From Bacillota bacterium (GTDB lineage: Bacteria > Bacillota > Clostridia > Lachnospirales > Cellulosilyticaceae), in NCBI GenBank assembly GCA_023412455.1, contig JAEYNQ010000024.1:1-9753 (forward strand): a stretch of DNA of 9,753 bases, in the 5' to 3' direction. Below are positions 1 through 7,007 of this stretch, piece after piece. Position 1 is the stretch's first letter. Every line of letters begins with the position of its first letter. The position numbers and the translations under genes were made by a program. The notes beneath the pieces were generated by a model. It worked only from the letters and a program-made list of their open reading frames with translations. It was not told where the DNA came from and searched no databases.

Positions 1-226
1 GAGCCATGCCAGCTTGCATTTGATTAATTTCCCTAATTATGGAATCATCAGGAACAATAGGCATATACTCATCAGTCCATTTACACTCTGTTCTATCATA
101 TTTTTTCCCCATATATCCAGTGTCATATTGAGGTATTGGAACTAGATTGGGGCTGGATACTTCACCACTAAGTTGTGATATTACTATACAATATCCATTA
201 TCATCTAATTGGGCATAACAAAACAT
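1..226 (-). CDS. Unrecognised protein after the tail fibre, 3' end cut by the window edge
   Basis: This frame has an ATG at 226 preceded by GAGGTG at 8 bases, and stays open to the left edge: 75 codons are visible. It begins M-F-C-Y-A-Q-L-D-D-N-G-Y-C-I-V-I-S-Q-L-S-G-E-V and continues with V-P-I-P-Q-Y-D (around 37-43), G-Y-M-G-K-K-Y-D (45-52) and C-K-W-T-D-E-Y-M-P-I-V-P. The N-terminal pattern (Y-A-Q-L-D-x-N-G-x-C at the start, then a short beta segment, L-G-K-K-like turn and a tryptophan) is what I associate with small proteins encoded just after fibres in Firmicute prophages. I know of no assigned function. A fibre chaperone or a fibre-tip accessory is possible from position. The coupling (27-base gap after the fibre) suggests the same transcript. 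Confidence 0.75.
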   Translation of the reverse strand, partial: MFCYAQLDDNGYCIVISQLSGEVSSPNLVPIPQYDTGYMGKKYDRTECKWTDEYMPIVPDDSIIREINQMQAGMA

Positions 227-253
227 AATTCTTCACCTCTACCCTTCTTTTGA

Positions 254-1372
254 TTAATAAAATTCTACTATTTGCCAATACAGTTCCCTTGAGGCTACCG
301 CATCGACTTTTGCCTTCATAGTGGTAGTAGTTACCCCGGAGGATGGGGGAACCAAGTAACATAAAGCCGACCCAGCTGATGAACTAGCCCCATAGTTGGA
401 TAGTACTATAAAAGATTTATTTATGTTTACTGGTGATATTGTTACATCCCCATCAAAAGCAGAAATAATCTGCCCCCTTTGAACGCTTTTAATCATACTC
501 ACCCCTCCATTCTGTACTTGATACTGTAACAAAACCTTAACTAATGCTGGAGTCATATACTTTTCATTGCTTATCGCTACTTGAGCTTCAACTGTTGTTG
601 CTATGCCATAGTTAAGCACACTGCCAAGGCCAACATCAGCTTTAGTTGTTCCATGGGGATTGGTGCCACTACCAGGATGAACGTACTTTGTAGCTCCATC
701 TTGTATACCATTTAATTTAGTCTTATCTTCTTTGCTCATAAGACCGTTTACGGTTGTACTTGCCAATGTACATAAAGAATTAATGGCAGCTACTATACTT
801 GTCTTAACACTAGTCATTAATCCTGTTAATGGGCCTATCTTCTCTAAACAATCACTTATTTTATTACGTATATCCTCATGTGCATTCGTGTCCTCATTAT
901 GGTTTTCTATGTCCTCAGGAGTGGCATATACAAGGCTTTCACTGATTGTTGCACTCACATTTGCTGCATTACCAACTATAGCAACAATATCTAGTCTTTT
1001 TTCAAGTATCTCACTTCCTCCTCCTGCTGGTATATACTCTGCTAGTGCTCCAGCATTGCCATAACAATATAATGTTTCTACACTCGTATCTGGATCTATA
1101 GCAAAAAGGCCAACTTCTCTCCAGTAAAAGCCTGTTGTTATATCGCTGTTGTTTAGTACACCACCTATTGTTGCTTCACCATTACTTGTTTTAAGTGTTG
1201 ATATAGTTATATTCTTTTTTGCACTAATTAAGGCTGTAAGTTCCTGGATGCTCCTACCACCTAATTCCCCATCTCCTATTTGTATCTTTGTAAAATTCAA
1301 TTGCTTACCAGTCTGTGCCTTTGCTTGTAGTATCCTACCCTTATCGGTAAATATAATACTTCCAAAGCTCAT
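254..1372 (-). CDS. Tail fibre protein, probable host-recognition protein
   Basis: This protein has 372 residues. The first 150 form the conserved baseplate-attachment domain of myovirus tail fibres: I-I-F-T-D-K-G-R (6-13), I-Q-I-G-D-G-E-L (30-37), G-F-Y-W-R-E-V-G-L-F (81-90) and Y-C-Y-G-N (102-106). A helical stretch (150-205) leads to shaft repeats: V-N-G-L-M-S-K-E-D-K-T-K-L-N-G-I (208-223), Y-V-H-P-G-S-G-T-N-P-H-G (230-241) and A-D-V-G-L-G-S-V-L-N-Y (245-255). The last 80 residues are a compact domain beginning I-K-S-V-Q-R-G-Q-I (294-302), with V-N-I-N-K-S-F-I-V-L (315-324), and ending Y-W-Q-I-V-E-F-Y. Such domains occur at the end of many phage tail proteins and probably contact the host surface. 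It is short for a fibre. The ATG at 1372 has AGGAGG 9 bases upstream. Confidence 0.88.
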   Translation of the reverse strand: MSFGSIIFTDKGRILQAKAQTGKQLNFTKIQIGDGELGGRSIQELTALISAKKNITISTLKTSNGEATIGGVLNNSDITTGFYWREVGLFAIDPDTSVETLYCYGNAGALAEYIPAGGGSEILEKRLDIVAIVGNAANVSATISESLVYATPEDIENHNEDTNAHEDIRNKISDCLEKIGPLTGLMTSVKTSIVAAINSLCTLASTTVNGLMSKEDKTKLNGIQDGATKYVHPGSGTNPHGTTKADVGLGSVLNYGIATTVEAQVAISNEKYMTPALVKVLLQYQVQNGGVSMIKSVQRGQIISAFDGDVTISPVNINKSFIVLSNYGASSSAGSALCYLVPPSSGVTTTTMKAKVDAVASRELYWQIVEFY

Positions 1373-1376
1373 ATCA

Positions 1377-1931
1377 TCATGCCTCCTGCCTTAATTTAAT
1401 ACTATCCCCTGTATGTAATGCAAAGCCATACTTGACATCAAGATTAGCTACCATGTTTACAATGACTTCTTCTAGCCTAGTACTTAATCTTTTAACCTTG
1501 TTAACTGCTGCATTAAATTGCTCTGCCTTAGTTCCTGTTACAGCTATATTTGATGTTAATACTCTAAAGTAAAAAGGATCTCCATCATATTCATACCATT
1601 CTTCTATGGTTCCATCGCCAAAGTAATCCATTATAACCTGTTCTATGGCATAAGGTGTCCCTAGATACCGAAATACTTTATCTGCATTTTTTATAAGGTT
1701 TCTTTTAACATCTAAATCTGCATTTGAATCATACCAAAAGATGTTTTTTTCTGTGGCTATTTCATCGAGCATTACACCAGACATGGTATCAATATTTTGC
1801 TCTATTAGGCATTTAGAAACGTCTATTGCATTTAGTTCTGGTGTAATAGCTGCACACATGGCAATAGTTGTCTTATCACTTTTCATATTTTGTGTCTGCA
1901 ACTCTATTAAGTTAATTGCATTAAGCTTCAT
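1377..1931 (-). CDS. Tail protein I (P2 gpI/Mu gp48 family)
   Basis: The protein is 184 residues from the ATG at 1931. That start has GGAGTGAG just upstream and begins 4 bases after the J stop. An in-frame ATG at 1952 would overlap J and has no ribosome binding site, so it is less likely. gpI-type proteins complete the baseplate wedges and carry the tail fibre. The central hallmark is clear: R-Y-L-G-T-P-Y-A-I-E-Q-V-I (88-100), Y-F-G-D-G-T-I-E-E-W (103-112) and Y-D-G-D-P-F-Y-F-R-V (115-124). A helical segment follows, ending in R-L-S-T-R-L-E-E-V-I (149-158), the usual x-R-x-x-x-E pattern. The TGA stop is 4 bases before the fibre start, and AGGAGG of the fibre site overlaps the last codons. Confidence 0.9.
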   Translation of the reverse strand: MKLNAINLIELQTQNMKSDKTTIAMCAAITPELNAIDVSKCLIEQNIDTMSGVMLDEIATEKNIFWYDSNADLDVKRNLIKNADKVFRYLGTPYAIEQVIMDYFGDGTIEEWYEYDGDPFYFRVLTSNIAVTGTKAEQFNAAVNKVKRLSTRLEEVIVNMVANLDVKYGFALHTGDSIKLRQEA

Positions 1932-1935
1932 CTTC

Positions 1936-3051
1936 TCACTCCAATCCACCATATGTAACCGTAGTCGTTCCTACTTGAGCGATTTGAATAGCTGTTATCT
2001 CTGTATAGGTAGGTGCTGTTAAAGTAACTCTGCATGCTCCGGCGTTTAAAATAAGTTGCCTTAGCTTATCAGGATTAATAGCCCTACCTATTTTTTTATC
2101 TTGCCAGTTTTTATATGCTTCTATGGATGCCATAACTGCTGTTTTGATAGCTGTTTCGCCTGTTTCATTCTCCTCACTAATGTAGTATGTAAGTGTAATG
2201 TTATAAGAAATTCCTGTGGGAGCCGCTGCTGTAACTGTATCCGTCATAGGCCTTACATTTTTAGCATTACAGCATGCTAATACCTTATCCAAAATAGATT
2301 GTGAAGGCATCTGTGCATCTTTCATGAGCACTGTTATAAGCACTTCTCCTGCTTCAGGTGAAGTCACTACAACATCCTCTATATTCGCATCCGCTGACTT
2401 TGCATAATATACATAGCCTAACTCATGCCCTGCTGTACTAATTCTTGAGTTAGCAAGTCTTATCCTTTCTCTATAGCCACTCCATACGTTCTCACCATCG
2501 TCATCCGCTTCAATATCTGCACCTGCGCTACTTGTATCCGTATTAGATACACTTCCTATAAACGGAATAATATCAACTAAAGTTTTAACTTGTCCAGAAG
2601 TAAAACCGTTGTGATCTGCTCCTGCAACTGTTGCTTCTGTTGATATATCCGCATATAAAACACCAGAAGGTATTGTTTTTTCTTCAATTGTAGTAAAGAA
2701 AAAAACACCATCAGGTGTAACACGTGTTCCTTGTGGGATAACTACATTCTCAACCTGTGCTGATGAGAGAGTAAATCTTACCGTACAAACTGCTTTTTGA
2801 GCATCTAAGCGTATAACCCCTTTTGACTCACCTATTGCATCTAGCACTAGGCCTGTAGCATATCTTAAAAGATTTTGTTTTGCACTCTCATTAATAGCAT
2901 TATAAAGGGCTACAATAAGCTGCGCCTCCTGCTCCAAAAATATCCTTCTTTCATCACCAGGATAGAGTATTTCTCCTAATGCATTTTGAAAGGCAATAAT
3001 CATTTCATCATAAATTCTTTTAGCGTCTACCTCAATAAATTCTATACTCAA
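1936..3051 (-). CDS. Baseplate J protein (P2 gpJ/Mu gp47 family)
   Basis: This 371-residue protein is the large wedge subunit that forms the baseplate periphery, equivalent to T4 gp6. Marks in order are an N-terminal helical region with Y-P-G-D-E-R-R-I-F-L-E (30-40); A-T-G-L-V-L-D-A-I-G-E (65-75), the family's L-D-x-x-G signature; I-P-Q-G-T-R-V (105-111) and F-F-F-T-T (117-121); A-D-H-N-G-F-T-S-G (145-153); and a G-A-D-I-E-A-D-D patch followed by the Y-R-E-R-I-R-L-A helix (193-200). H-E-L-G-Y-V-Y-Y-A (209-217) and a C-terminal domain with I-N-P-D-K-L-R-Q-L-I complete it. The length is normal. The start is TTG at 3051, overlapping the wedge stop. It is followed after 4 bases by the preferred gpI start. 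Confidence 0.92.
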   Translation of the reverse strand: MSIEFIEVDAKRIYDEMIIAFQNALGEILYPGDERRIFLEQEAQLIVALYNAINESAKQNLLRYATGLVLDAIGESKGVIRLDAQKAVCTVRFTLSSAQVENVVIPQGTRVTPDGVFFFTTIEEKTIPSGVLYADISTEATVAGADHNGFTSGQVKTLVDIIPFIGSVSNTDTSSAGADIEADDDGENVWSGYRERIRLANSRISTAGHELGYVYYAKSADANIEDVVVTSPEAGEVLITVLMKDAQMPSQSILDKVLACCNAKNVRPMTDTVTAAAPTGISYNITLTYYISEENETGETAIKTAVMASIEAYKNWQDKKIGRAINPDKLRQLILNAGACRVTLTAPTYTEITAIQIAQVGTTTVTYGGLE

Positions 3052-3353
3052 ATGTTAATCACCACCTTAAAATTGATATTTCCCTCTTCATCTACTCCTA
3101 TAGGTGTAACACTTTCAACTGTAGCATTAGGTTCGTAAGTATCTACTAATCTATACACCTCTGATATAAACAAGGCTACAGCATCATCATATGGTTTTTC
3201 AATAAGCGTTGGGTCCAATCCCTTTGTCCTATCATAGCCTACTTCATATCTAAAAGTACTAATTAGATTCCTTACATTTTGAACAATCCTATCTATACCT
3301 TTTGCTTGCCAATCTAATGTATATTCTTTTGACGTGTCTATTTCAACTACCAC
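3048..3353 (-). CDS. Baseplate wedge protein (gpW/T4 gp25 family)
   Basis: This 101-residue protein is the size of P2 gpW and T4 gp25, the wedge subunit that nucleates sheath assembly on the baseplate. Visible marks are a helix with I-V-Q-N-V-R-N-L-I-S-T-F (23-34), then E-V-G-Y-D-R (37-42) in place of the classic G-E-R, a D-P-T-L-I-E (47-52) segment, a long helix, and a C-terminal strand pair, V-E-S-V-T-P-I and F-K-V-V-I-N-I. The start is GTG at 3353, with AGGTG at 5 bases spacing; no ATG exists near the beginning of the frame. Its TGA stop overlaps the TTG start of baseplate J. Confidence 0.83.
   Translation of the reverse strand: MVVEIDTSKEYTLDWQAKGIDRIVQNVRNLISTFRYEVGYDRTKGLDPTLIEKPYDDAVALFISEVYRLVDTYEPNATVESVTPIGVDEEGNINFKVVINI
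3061..3068 (-). promoter_or_regulatory. Ribosome binding site deciding a TTG start for baseplate J
   Basis: AAGGTGGT lies 9 bases before TTG 3051, inside the end of the wedge gene. That TTG overlaps the wedge stop as TTGA. The first in-frame ATG would remove about 16 residues of the N-terminal region normally present, so TTG is favoured. Confidence 0.6.
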
Positions 3354-3361
3354 TTATGCAC

Positions 3362-3907
3362 CTACTTTCCTACTAACCTCATAGCTTGCTCTTGAGTAGT
3401 TACTTTTAATTCGGATTTTTGAGCTGGTTTTAATGCATCATATACAGATTCTGTAGAATAATTTGAACTCTTGGTCCCCTTAGAACTTGCTTGACTATTT
3501 TGTGCCTTACCTTCCTGCACAAATTCATCAAATTTCAAGCTTATATCTACTGATAATAATTTACCTCTATTATCCATAACAGTATCACCAATGCTTACAT
3601 CCACTAATAAAAACTTTGTTTTAAGTAGGGGTTTACCATCCAAAATGAATGGATAAGGTTTTCCTTCTGCTAATACTTGCATCCATGCCTCAACTTGATC
3701 ACTTGGAGATGCACCTAATGTGCTATCAACTTTTACCTTGAAACTTAATGTACTAAGTCCTTGGTTTTTAATATACGTACTCTGCTTTTTACCTGTATTA
3801 TCCTGTTTCTCAGTTTCCAAAGTTGATGATAGTTGTAAGTCTCTAAAAGTAATAAGTTTTTCAGCACTTACCATAAAACCTTTAGGACCAAATGTTGCTA
3901 TGTACAT
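3362..3907 (-). CDS. gpU-like tail protein with a C-terminal extension
   Basis: This protein has 181 residues. The first 130 resemble P2 gpU: a strand (M-V-S-A-E-K-L-I-T-F-R-D-L) and a beta region with L-S-T-L-S-F-K-V-K-V (51-60). These are followed by V-E-A-W-M-Q-V-L-A-E-G-K-P-Y-P-F-I (72-88), matching the A-E-G-K-P-W-P-L hallmark of gpU, and a last strand, L-L-S-V-D-I-S-L-K-F-D-E-F (117-129). Residues about 131-181 are a serine-, glycine- and lysine-rich linker plus a short helix not present in P2 gpU. In P2, U lies between T and X; here it lies between the V- and W-like genes, one base after the V stop. gpU is a small tail assembly protein whose exact place in the tail is not well settled. 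The ATG at 3907 follows GGAGGAG. Confidence 0.72.
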   Translation of the reverse strand: MYIATFGPKGFMVSAEKLITFRDLQLSSTLETEKQDNTGKKQSTYIKNQGLSTLSFKVKVDSTLGASPSDQVEAWMQVLAEGKPYPFILDGKPLLKTKFLLVDVSIGDTVMDNRGKLLSVDISLKFDEFVQEGKAQNSQASSKGTKSSNYSTESVYDALKPAQKSELKVTTQEQAMRLVGK

Positions 3908-3908
3908 C

Positions 3909-4115
3909 TTAATCTCCTCCAGTCGTTTCTAAGACTCCAATGACTACTCCTTGAGATAAAGTAGCATCATAAAAAGCAACAACAACTATATCCCCTATAG
4001 AGATATCCCTAACATCTAGGCACTTTTGAAGCCAATTACTAAGAAAGTTTTTCTCTTTTATAAAGACCTTATAACTATCTTCTTTAATATTTGACACTAT
4101 ACCTTGTAATATCAT
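3909..4115 (-). CDS. Short gpV/gp45-like OB-fold baseplate protein
   Basis: This 68-residue protein has the strand pattern of the OB-fold that begins P2 gpV and Mu gp45 spike proteins: G-I-V-S-N-I-K-E-D-S-Y-K-V-F (5-18), W-L-Q-K-C-L (28-33), I-S-I-G-D-I-V-V-V-A-F (38-48) and L-S-Q-G-V-V-I-G-V-L (53-62). In P2 and Mu this domain sits on the hub and is followed by a beta-helical needle with an iron-binding tip; those proteins are about 200 residues long. Here the chain ends straight after the OB-fold. The stop is clean, and the next gene has its own ribosome binding site (GGAGGAGAT overlapping the T-G-G-D-stop end), so this is not an obvious frameshift. Position directly after gpD fits a V role. 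An XkdR-like short OB protein is an alternative name. Confidence 0.68.
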   Translation of the reverse strand: MILQGIVSNIKEDSYKVFIKEKNFLSNWLQKCLDVRDISIGDIVVVAFYDATLSQGVVIGVLETTGGD

Positions 4116-4119
4116 TTCA

Positions 4120-5013
4120 TCACCAACTTGGTATTTGTCTTACACAAAACCTTGTTATATCCTTTTCAAACTGATAGATAGCTGTATAAACATAATACTT
4201 ACTATCTCCCATACCTAAACCATTTACTGTTATTGTGCTTCCTGCTGCAACATGAGTATTTAATTTTGTGTCAAAGGAAATCGTATTCTCATACTTATTA
4301 GTATTCCTTAGTATGTTTTTCGCAAATCTTTGAGCTTCACCAATGCTATTTACTTCTATATGGTCTACAACAAGTTCTGGTCCTTCTATAGCTTTGTATA
4401 TTCCCTCAATACTTCCATACTTTACTTTAACTGATCCATAAACTTCATTTTCACTATACTTAAAGTTACCTACTATTTGATTAGAATCTATTATGATTCC
4501 TGTGCTACTCTCCATTACTTTTTCATCAAAAATAATAAGAGCTCCATCAGATATTTTTAAAACATACCCTTCTATCGCACATCTTTCATTCAAAAAAACA
4601 AAATCAGGTACATTAATTTGATTAACTCTTTTATATGTAAAGTTCTGTACACCATACGTTTTTAATGAAAGCCCATACTTTGAAGAAAATTCGCTAAGTA
4701 ACTCCATAAGCGTGACATCTTCCCATGATTTAGTATGCTTTTCTTTTGATATTTTTTTAATAGGAAGTCCTTTGAGAATGATATAACCATCTCTTTGTTT
4801 GATTGTATCTACAATCATTTTCCCACTTGAAAAGGCACCCTCTTTTACGTACATAGTATCGTACTTATTAGGGTGCCACTTACTCCACTCATTAATAGGA
4901 TTGTTTATTTCAAGTGTTACGCTATCTAGCCTTTCTCCACTGGTATCTGTTAACTCAGCTGTTCTTATACTAACATCATTTGAAATGTCTTTACCTTCAT
5001 AAAAAAACTCCAT
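4120..5013 (-). CDS. Baseplate hub protein (P2 gpD/Mu gp44 family)
   Basis: From the ATG at 5013 this is 297 residues. That start has AGAGGTG about 5 bases upstream and lies 4 bases after the gpX-like stop; the in-frame start at 5055 would only add a translation of the overlapping gene. gpD-type proteins form the trimeric hub between tube and spike, like T4 gp27. Visible marks are the N-terminal F-Y-E-G-K-D-I-S-N-D-V strand pair; a segment at about 98-125 (W-E-D-V-T-L-M-E-L-L, then Y-G-L-S-L); and F-L-N-E-R-C-A-I-E-G-Y-V-L-K-I (140-154) with D-G-A-L-I-I-F-D-E (156-164), the family's L-x-R-x-A-x-E-G-Y pattern. A C-terminal barrel ends A-A-G-S-T-I-T-V-N-G-L-G. It is somewhat shorter than P2 gpD. 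The next gene follows after 4 bases. Confidence 0.87.
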   Translation of the reverse strand: MEFFYEGKDISNDVSIRTAELTDTSGERLDSVTLEINNPINEWSKWHPNKYDTMYVKEGAFSSGKMIVDTIKQRDGYIILKGLPIKKISKEKHTKSWEDVTLMELLSEFSSKYGLSLKTYGVQNFTYKRVNQINVPDFVFLNERCAIEGYVLKISDGALIIFDEKVMESSTGIIIDSNQIVGNFKYSENEVYGSVKVKYGSIEGIYKAIEGPELVVDHIEVNSIGEAQRFAKNILRNTNKYENTISFDTKLNTHVAAGSTITVNGLGMGDSKYYVYTAIYQFEKDITRFCVRQIPSW

Positions 5014-5017
5014 ATTC

Positions 5018-5230
5018 TCACCTCTTCCATGGAGGAAGAGTTTCCTCAGCAGCATCTTCTAAAATAGGAATTTTTATTTCTATTCCACTTTCAAATGTAA
5101 TTTGATTAACAAATTGAGGGTTTGCTTGCATGATGATATGTGCCTTAAACTCATCATTATAGGCCATTAATGCCATAATATCGAATGTATCACCTTGTGC
5201 TGTTGTATATAAATAGTATTCACTATGCAA
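5018..5230 (-). CDS. LysM-like tail protein (P2 gpX family)
   Basis: This 70-residue protein has the size and pattern of P2 gpX tail proteins, small LysM-like proteins of the tail hub region. A single LysM-like unit fills the chain: Y-T-T-A-Q-G-D-T-F-D-I (8-18), an alpha helix ending in Y-N-D-E-F, N-P-Q-F-V-N (37-42), then F-E-S-G-I-E-I-K-I-P (46-55). An acidic and proline-containing tail follows (E-E-T-L-P-P-W-K-R). It starts at TTG 5230, overlapping the tape measure stop by 8 bases, and stops 4 bases before the gpD-like gene. In P2, X also directly precedes D. LysM units bind peptidoglycan in other proteins, but here a structural role that joins the tape measure end to the hub is more likely. 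Confidence 0.82.
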   Translation of the reverse strand: MHSEYYLYTTAQGDTFDIMALMAYNDEFKAHIIMQANPQFVNQITFESGIEIKIPILEDAAEETLPPWKR

Positions 5231-7007
5231 AGCTTACCCTCCCTTCATCTTCATAGGTGTCTTCAAGTACTTCTTTAATTACTCGCTTTACTTCTGCTAG
5301 GTCTCCACCATTAATATTAATAATAATCGTATTGCCTTTAGTGCTTCCACCAACTCCAAGTATTTGAGCCGTTTGCTGAAGTAATCCTAGGCTTCTAGAT
5401 GTTCGTTTAAGAGGAATAGCCATCTCTGGACCTGCTTCACCGAATATTGATGCCTGTGTAGCAATGCCACCTAAAGCAAACTTAGGTATAAGTGGAATGT
5501 TTACAACCCTTCCACCTACGATTGGTACCCATTCTGGTATAGATAAATTATTTATGCCACCTAAAAGTGTATTAATACCATCTATTGTAAGGTTAATTGG
5601 TAATTTTATGAGTTCTTGAATAGCATTCACAGCCCCTGAAAATATGCCTAAGATACCATTCCATGCTAATTCCAAATCACCTGTAAAAACACCTGTTAGA
5701 AAATCAATAATACCTTCAAAATTTTGTATAAAACCATTTATGACAGGCTCTAAGGTAGTAAATGCATTGCCTAAAAAGGTAGTAATAACTGATGATAGAA
5801 AAATAATAGCTGGTGATATAACTTCAATTAAGTGTACTAGCTTTTCAAAAACAGGAGTAAACATTTCTATTAACTTAAATACTATAGGTTCTAGTACTGT
5901 CCATACATTCCCTAGTATTGGAATGATTGTCGAAATCATTACTTGTACTAGTTTACCAAAGCTCTCACCTATTCTTACTATATATGGAGCATATTTTTCA
6001 ATTAAACCTTTACCATATTCAAATAACTCTTTGATATATGGTTTTGCTTGAGTTAATATGGTCTGTACAAATTGCACGCCTTTTTGTATATATCCTATCG
6101 CATCATTTACCTTGTCAAATAATTTATCTACATCAATTCCATCTACAAATTTATTTACTTTTGAAGTAAGTTTGGTTAATAGTGGTATAAATTTAGAAAG
6201 GGCACTTGATGCTTTACTCATAATGCTATTTTTTAATAGCCGTTTTTGGTTTTCCCATGATGTTTCTAGTGTTCTTGAATAGTCTCCTTGGGCATCATTT
6301 GAGTTCTCCACTAGGTAATTATACCTAAGTAGTGTCTGCTCTGCTTGTGTCATATCTTTAAAAGCTTTATTAATTCCTTTATTCATTGCAAATTGCTCAA
6401 GGTTCGCAACTGACATATTTATACCGAGCTGTTTTAGTGGTTCTGTCTCCCCTGAAATACCTGAACGTATTTTTTCCCACGCTGTATCATGGTCAAGATT
6501 ATAAAATGATGCAAAATCCCCTGCTAATCCAGCTAAGTTAGTAGATACCGATAGCACATCATCTTGTGCCAAACCACTACTTTTTAGCATGGCACCCATT
6601 GATCCTGCCCAACTTTTAGCTTGTAGTTCAGTTATTCCATAGTTTTTAAGAACACCCTTTGACCATTTGTCTATCTGATTCGCATTTGAACCAAAAGCAA
6701 CATCTACTACGTTTTGTACTTCAGTTAAGTCACTTGCCATATTAAGTGCTTCTAAGCCTAAATCTTTTATCGTACTTGCTAATTTACTAACTGCATTAGA
6801 TGCTAAGTTTCCGAGAAAACTTGCTTTTAGCATATCTCCAAATTTGCTACCTGATTCTTTACCCTGCTTAAATGCTGTATTGTTTTGCTTAAGCTTTTGG
6901 GTTAACTTTGCACTCTCACCACTCGCTTTCATAAGTGCTGTAGAAAGAGAAGGATCTATTTTCCCAGCAAGTGTTATAAGTGCTCTTAATTCTTTCTTAC
7001 TTGCCAT
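5223..7007 (-). CDS. Tail tape measure protein
   Basis: This protein of 594 residues from the ATG at 7007 acts as the ruler for tail length and is thought to be ejected through the tube at infection. The N-terminus is lysine- and alanine-rich and helical (1-60). Residues 60-260 carry the domain shared by TP901-1-type tape measures, with S-G-I-S-G-E-T-E-P-L-K-Q-L-G-I (182-196) as its clearest motif. The middle has a long run of amphipathic and hydrophobic helices (about 300-480), including a probable membrane-compatible segment at 398-416. Near the C-terminus, F-A-L-G-G-I-A-T-Q (510-518) and G-E-A-G-P-E-M-A-I-P-L (523-533) form the conserved motif seen before the end of many tape measures. A charged tail follows (V-K-R-V-I-K-E-V-L-E). 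It is short for a myovirus ruler, so the tail should be fairly short. The TAG stop overlaps the next gene by 8 bases. Confidence 0.92.
   Translation of the reverse strand: MASKKELRALITLAGKIDPSLSTALMKASGESAKLTQKLKQNNTAFKQGKESGSKFGDMLKASFLGNLASNAVSKLASTIKDLGLEALNMASDLTEVQNVVDVAFGSNANQIDKWSKGVLKNYGITELQAKSWAGSMGAMLKSSGLAQDDVLSVSTNLAGLAGDFASFYNLDHDTAWEKIRSGISGETEPLKQLGINMSVANLEQFAMNKGINKAFKDMTQAEQTLLRYNYLVENSNDAQGDYSRTLETSWENQKRLLKNSIMSKASSALSKFIPLLTKLTSKVNKFVDGIDVDKLFDKVNDAIGYIQKGVQFVQTILTQAKPYIKELFEYGKGLIEKYAPYIVRIGESFGKLVQVMISTIIPILGNVWTVLEPIVFKLIEMFTPVFEKLVHLIEVISPAIIFLSSVITTFLGNAFTTLEPVINGFIQNFEGIIDFLTGVFTGDLELAWNGILGIFSGAVNAIQELIKLPINLTIDGINTLLGGINNLSIPEWVPIVGGRVVNIPLIPKFALGGIATQASIFGEAGPEMAIPLKRTSRSLGLLQQTAQILGVGGSTKGNTIIININGGDLAEVKRVIKEVLEDTYEDEGRVSFA
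5237..5243 (-). promoter_or_regulatory. Ribosome binding site deciding a TTG start for the gpX-like gene
   Basis: GGGAGGG lies 6 bases before the TTG at 5230, inside the 3' end of the tape measure gene. The frame has no ATG or GTG nearby: the first ATG is well inside the conserved LysM-like segment. TTG is therefore the likely start. Confidence 0.75.

Noticed and set aside
254..600. Diversity-generating retroelement target at the fibre 3' end
   Set aside because: There is no template-like repeat, no reverse transcriptase and no AAC-rich variable segment in the window. The terminal domain is of the common phage beta type, not an obvious C-type lectin fold.
732..1064. Open frames on the plus strand across the window, the longest about 135 codons
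   Set aside because: All lie opposite well-supported minus-strand genes, lack ribosome binding sites at sensible spacing and have compositions typical of antisense reading. I treat them as shadows.
4998..5010. Seven-T run near the start of the gpD-like gene as a second slippery site
   Set aside because: In frame the codons read GAG TTT TTT TAT, which does not give a productive heptamer, and the -1 frame has no long open continuation that would make sense.
5014..5055. Start at 5055 for the gpD-like gene
   Set aside because: The added 14 residues are an out-of-frame reading of the gpX-like gene, and the ATG at 5013 has a good ribosome binding site.
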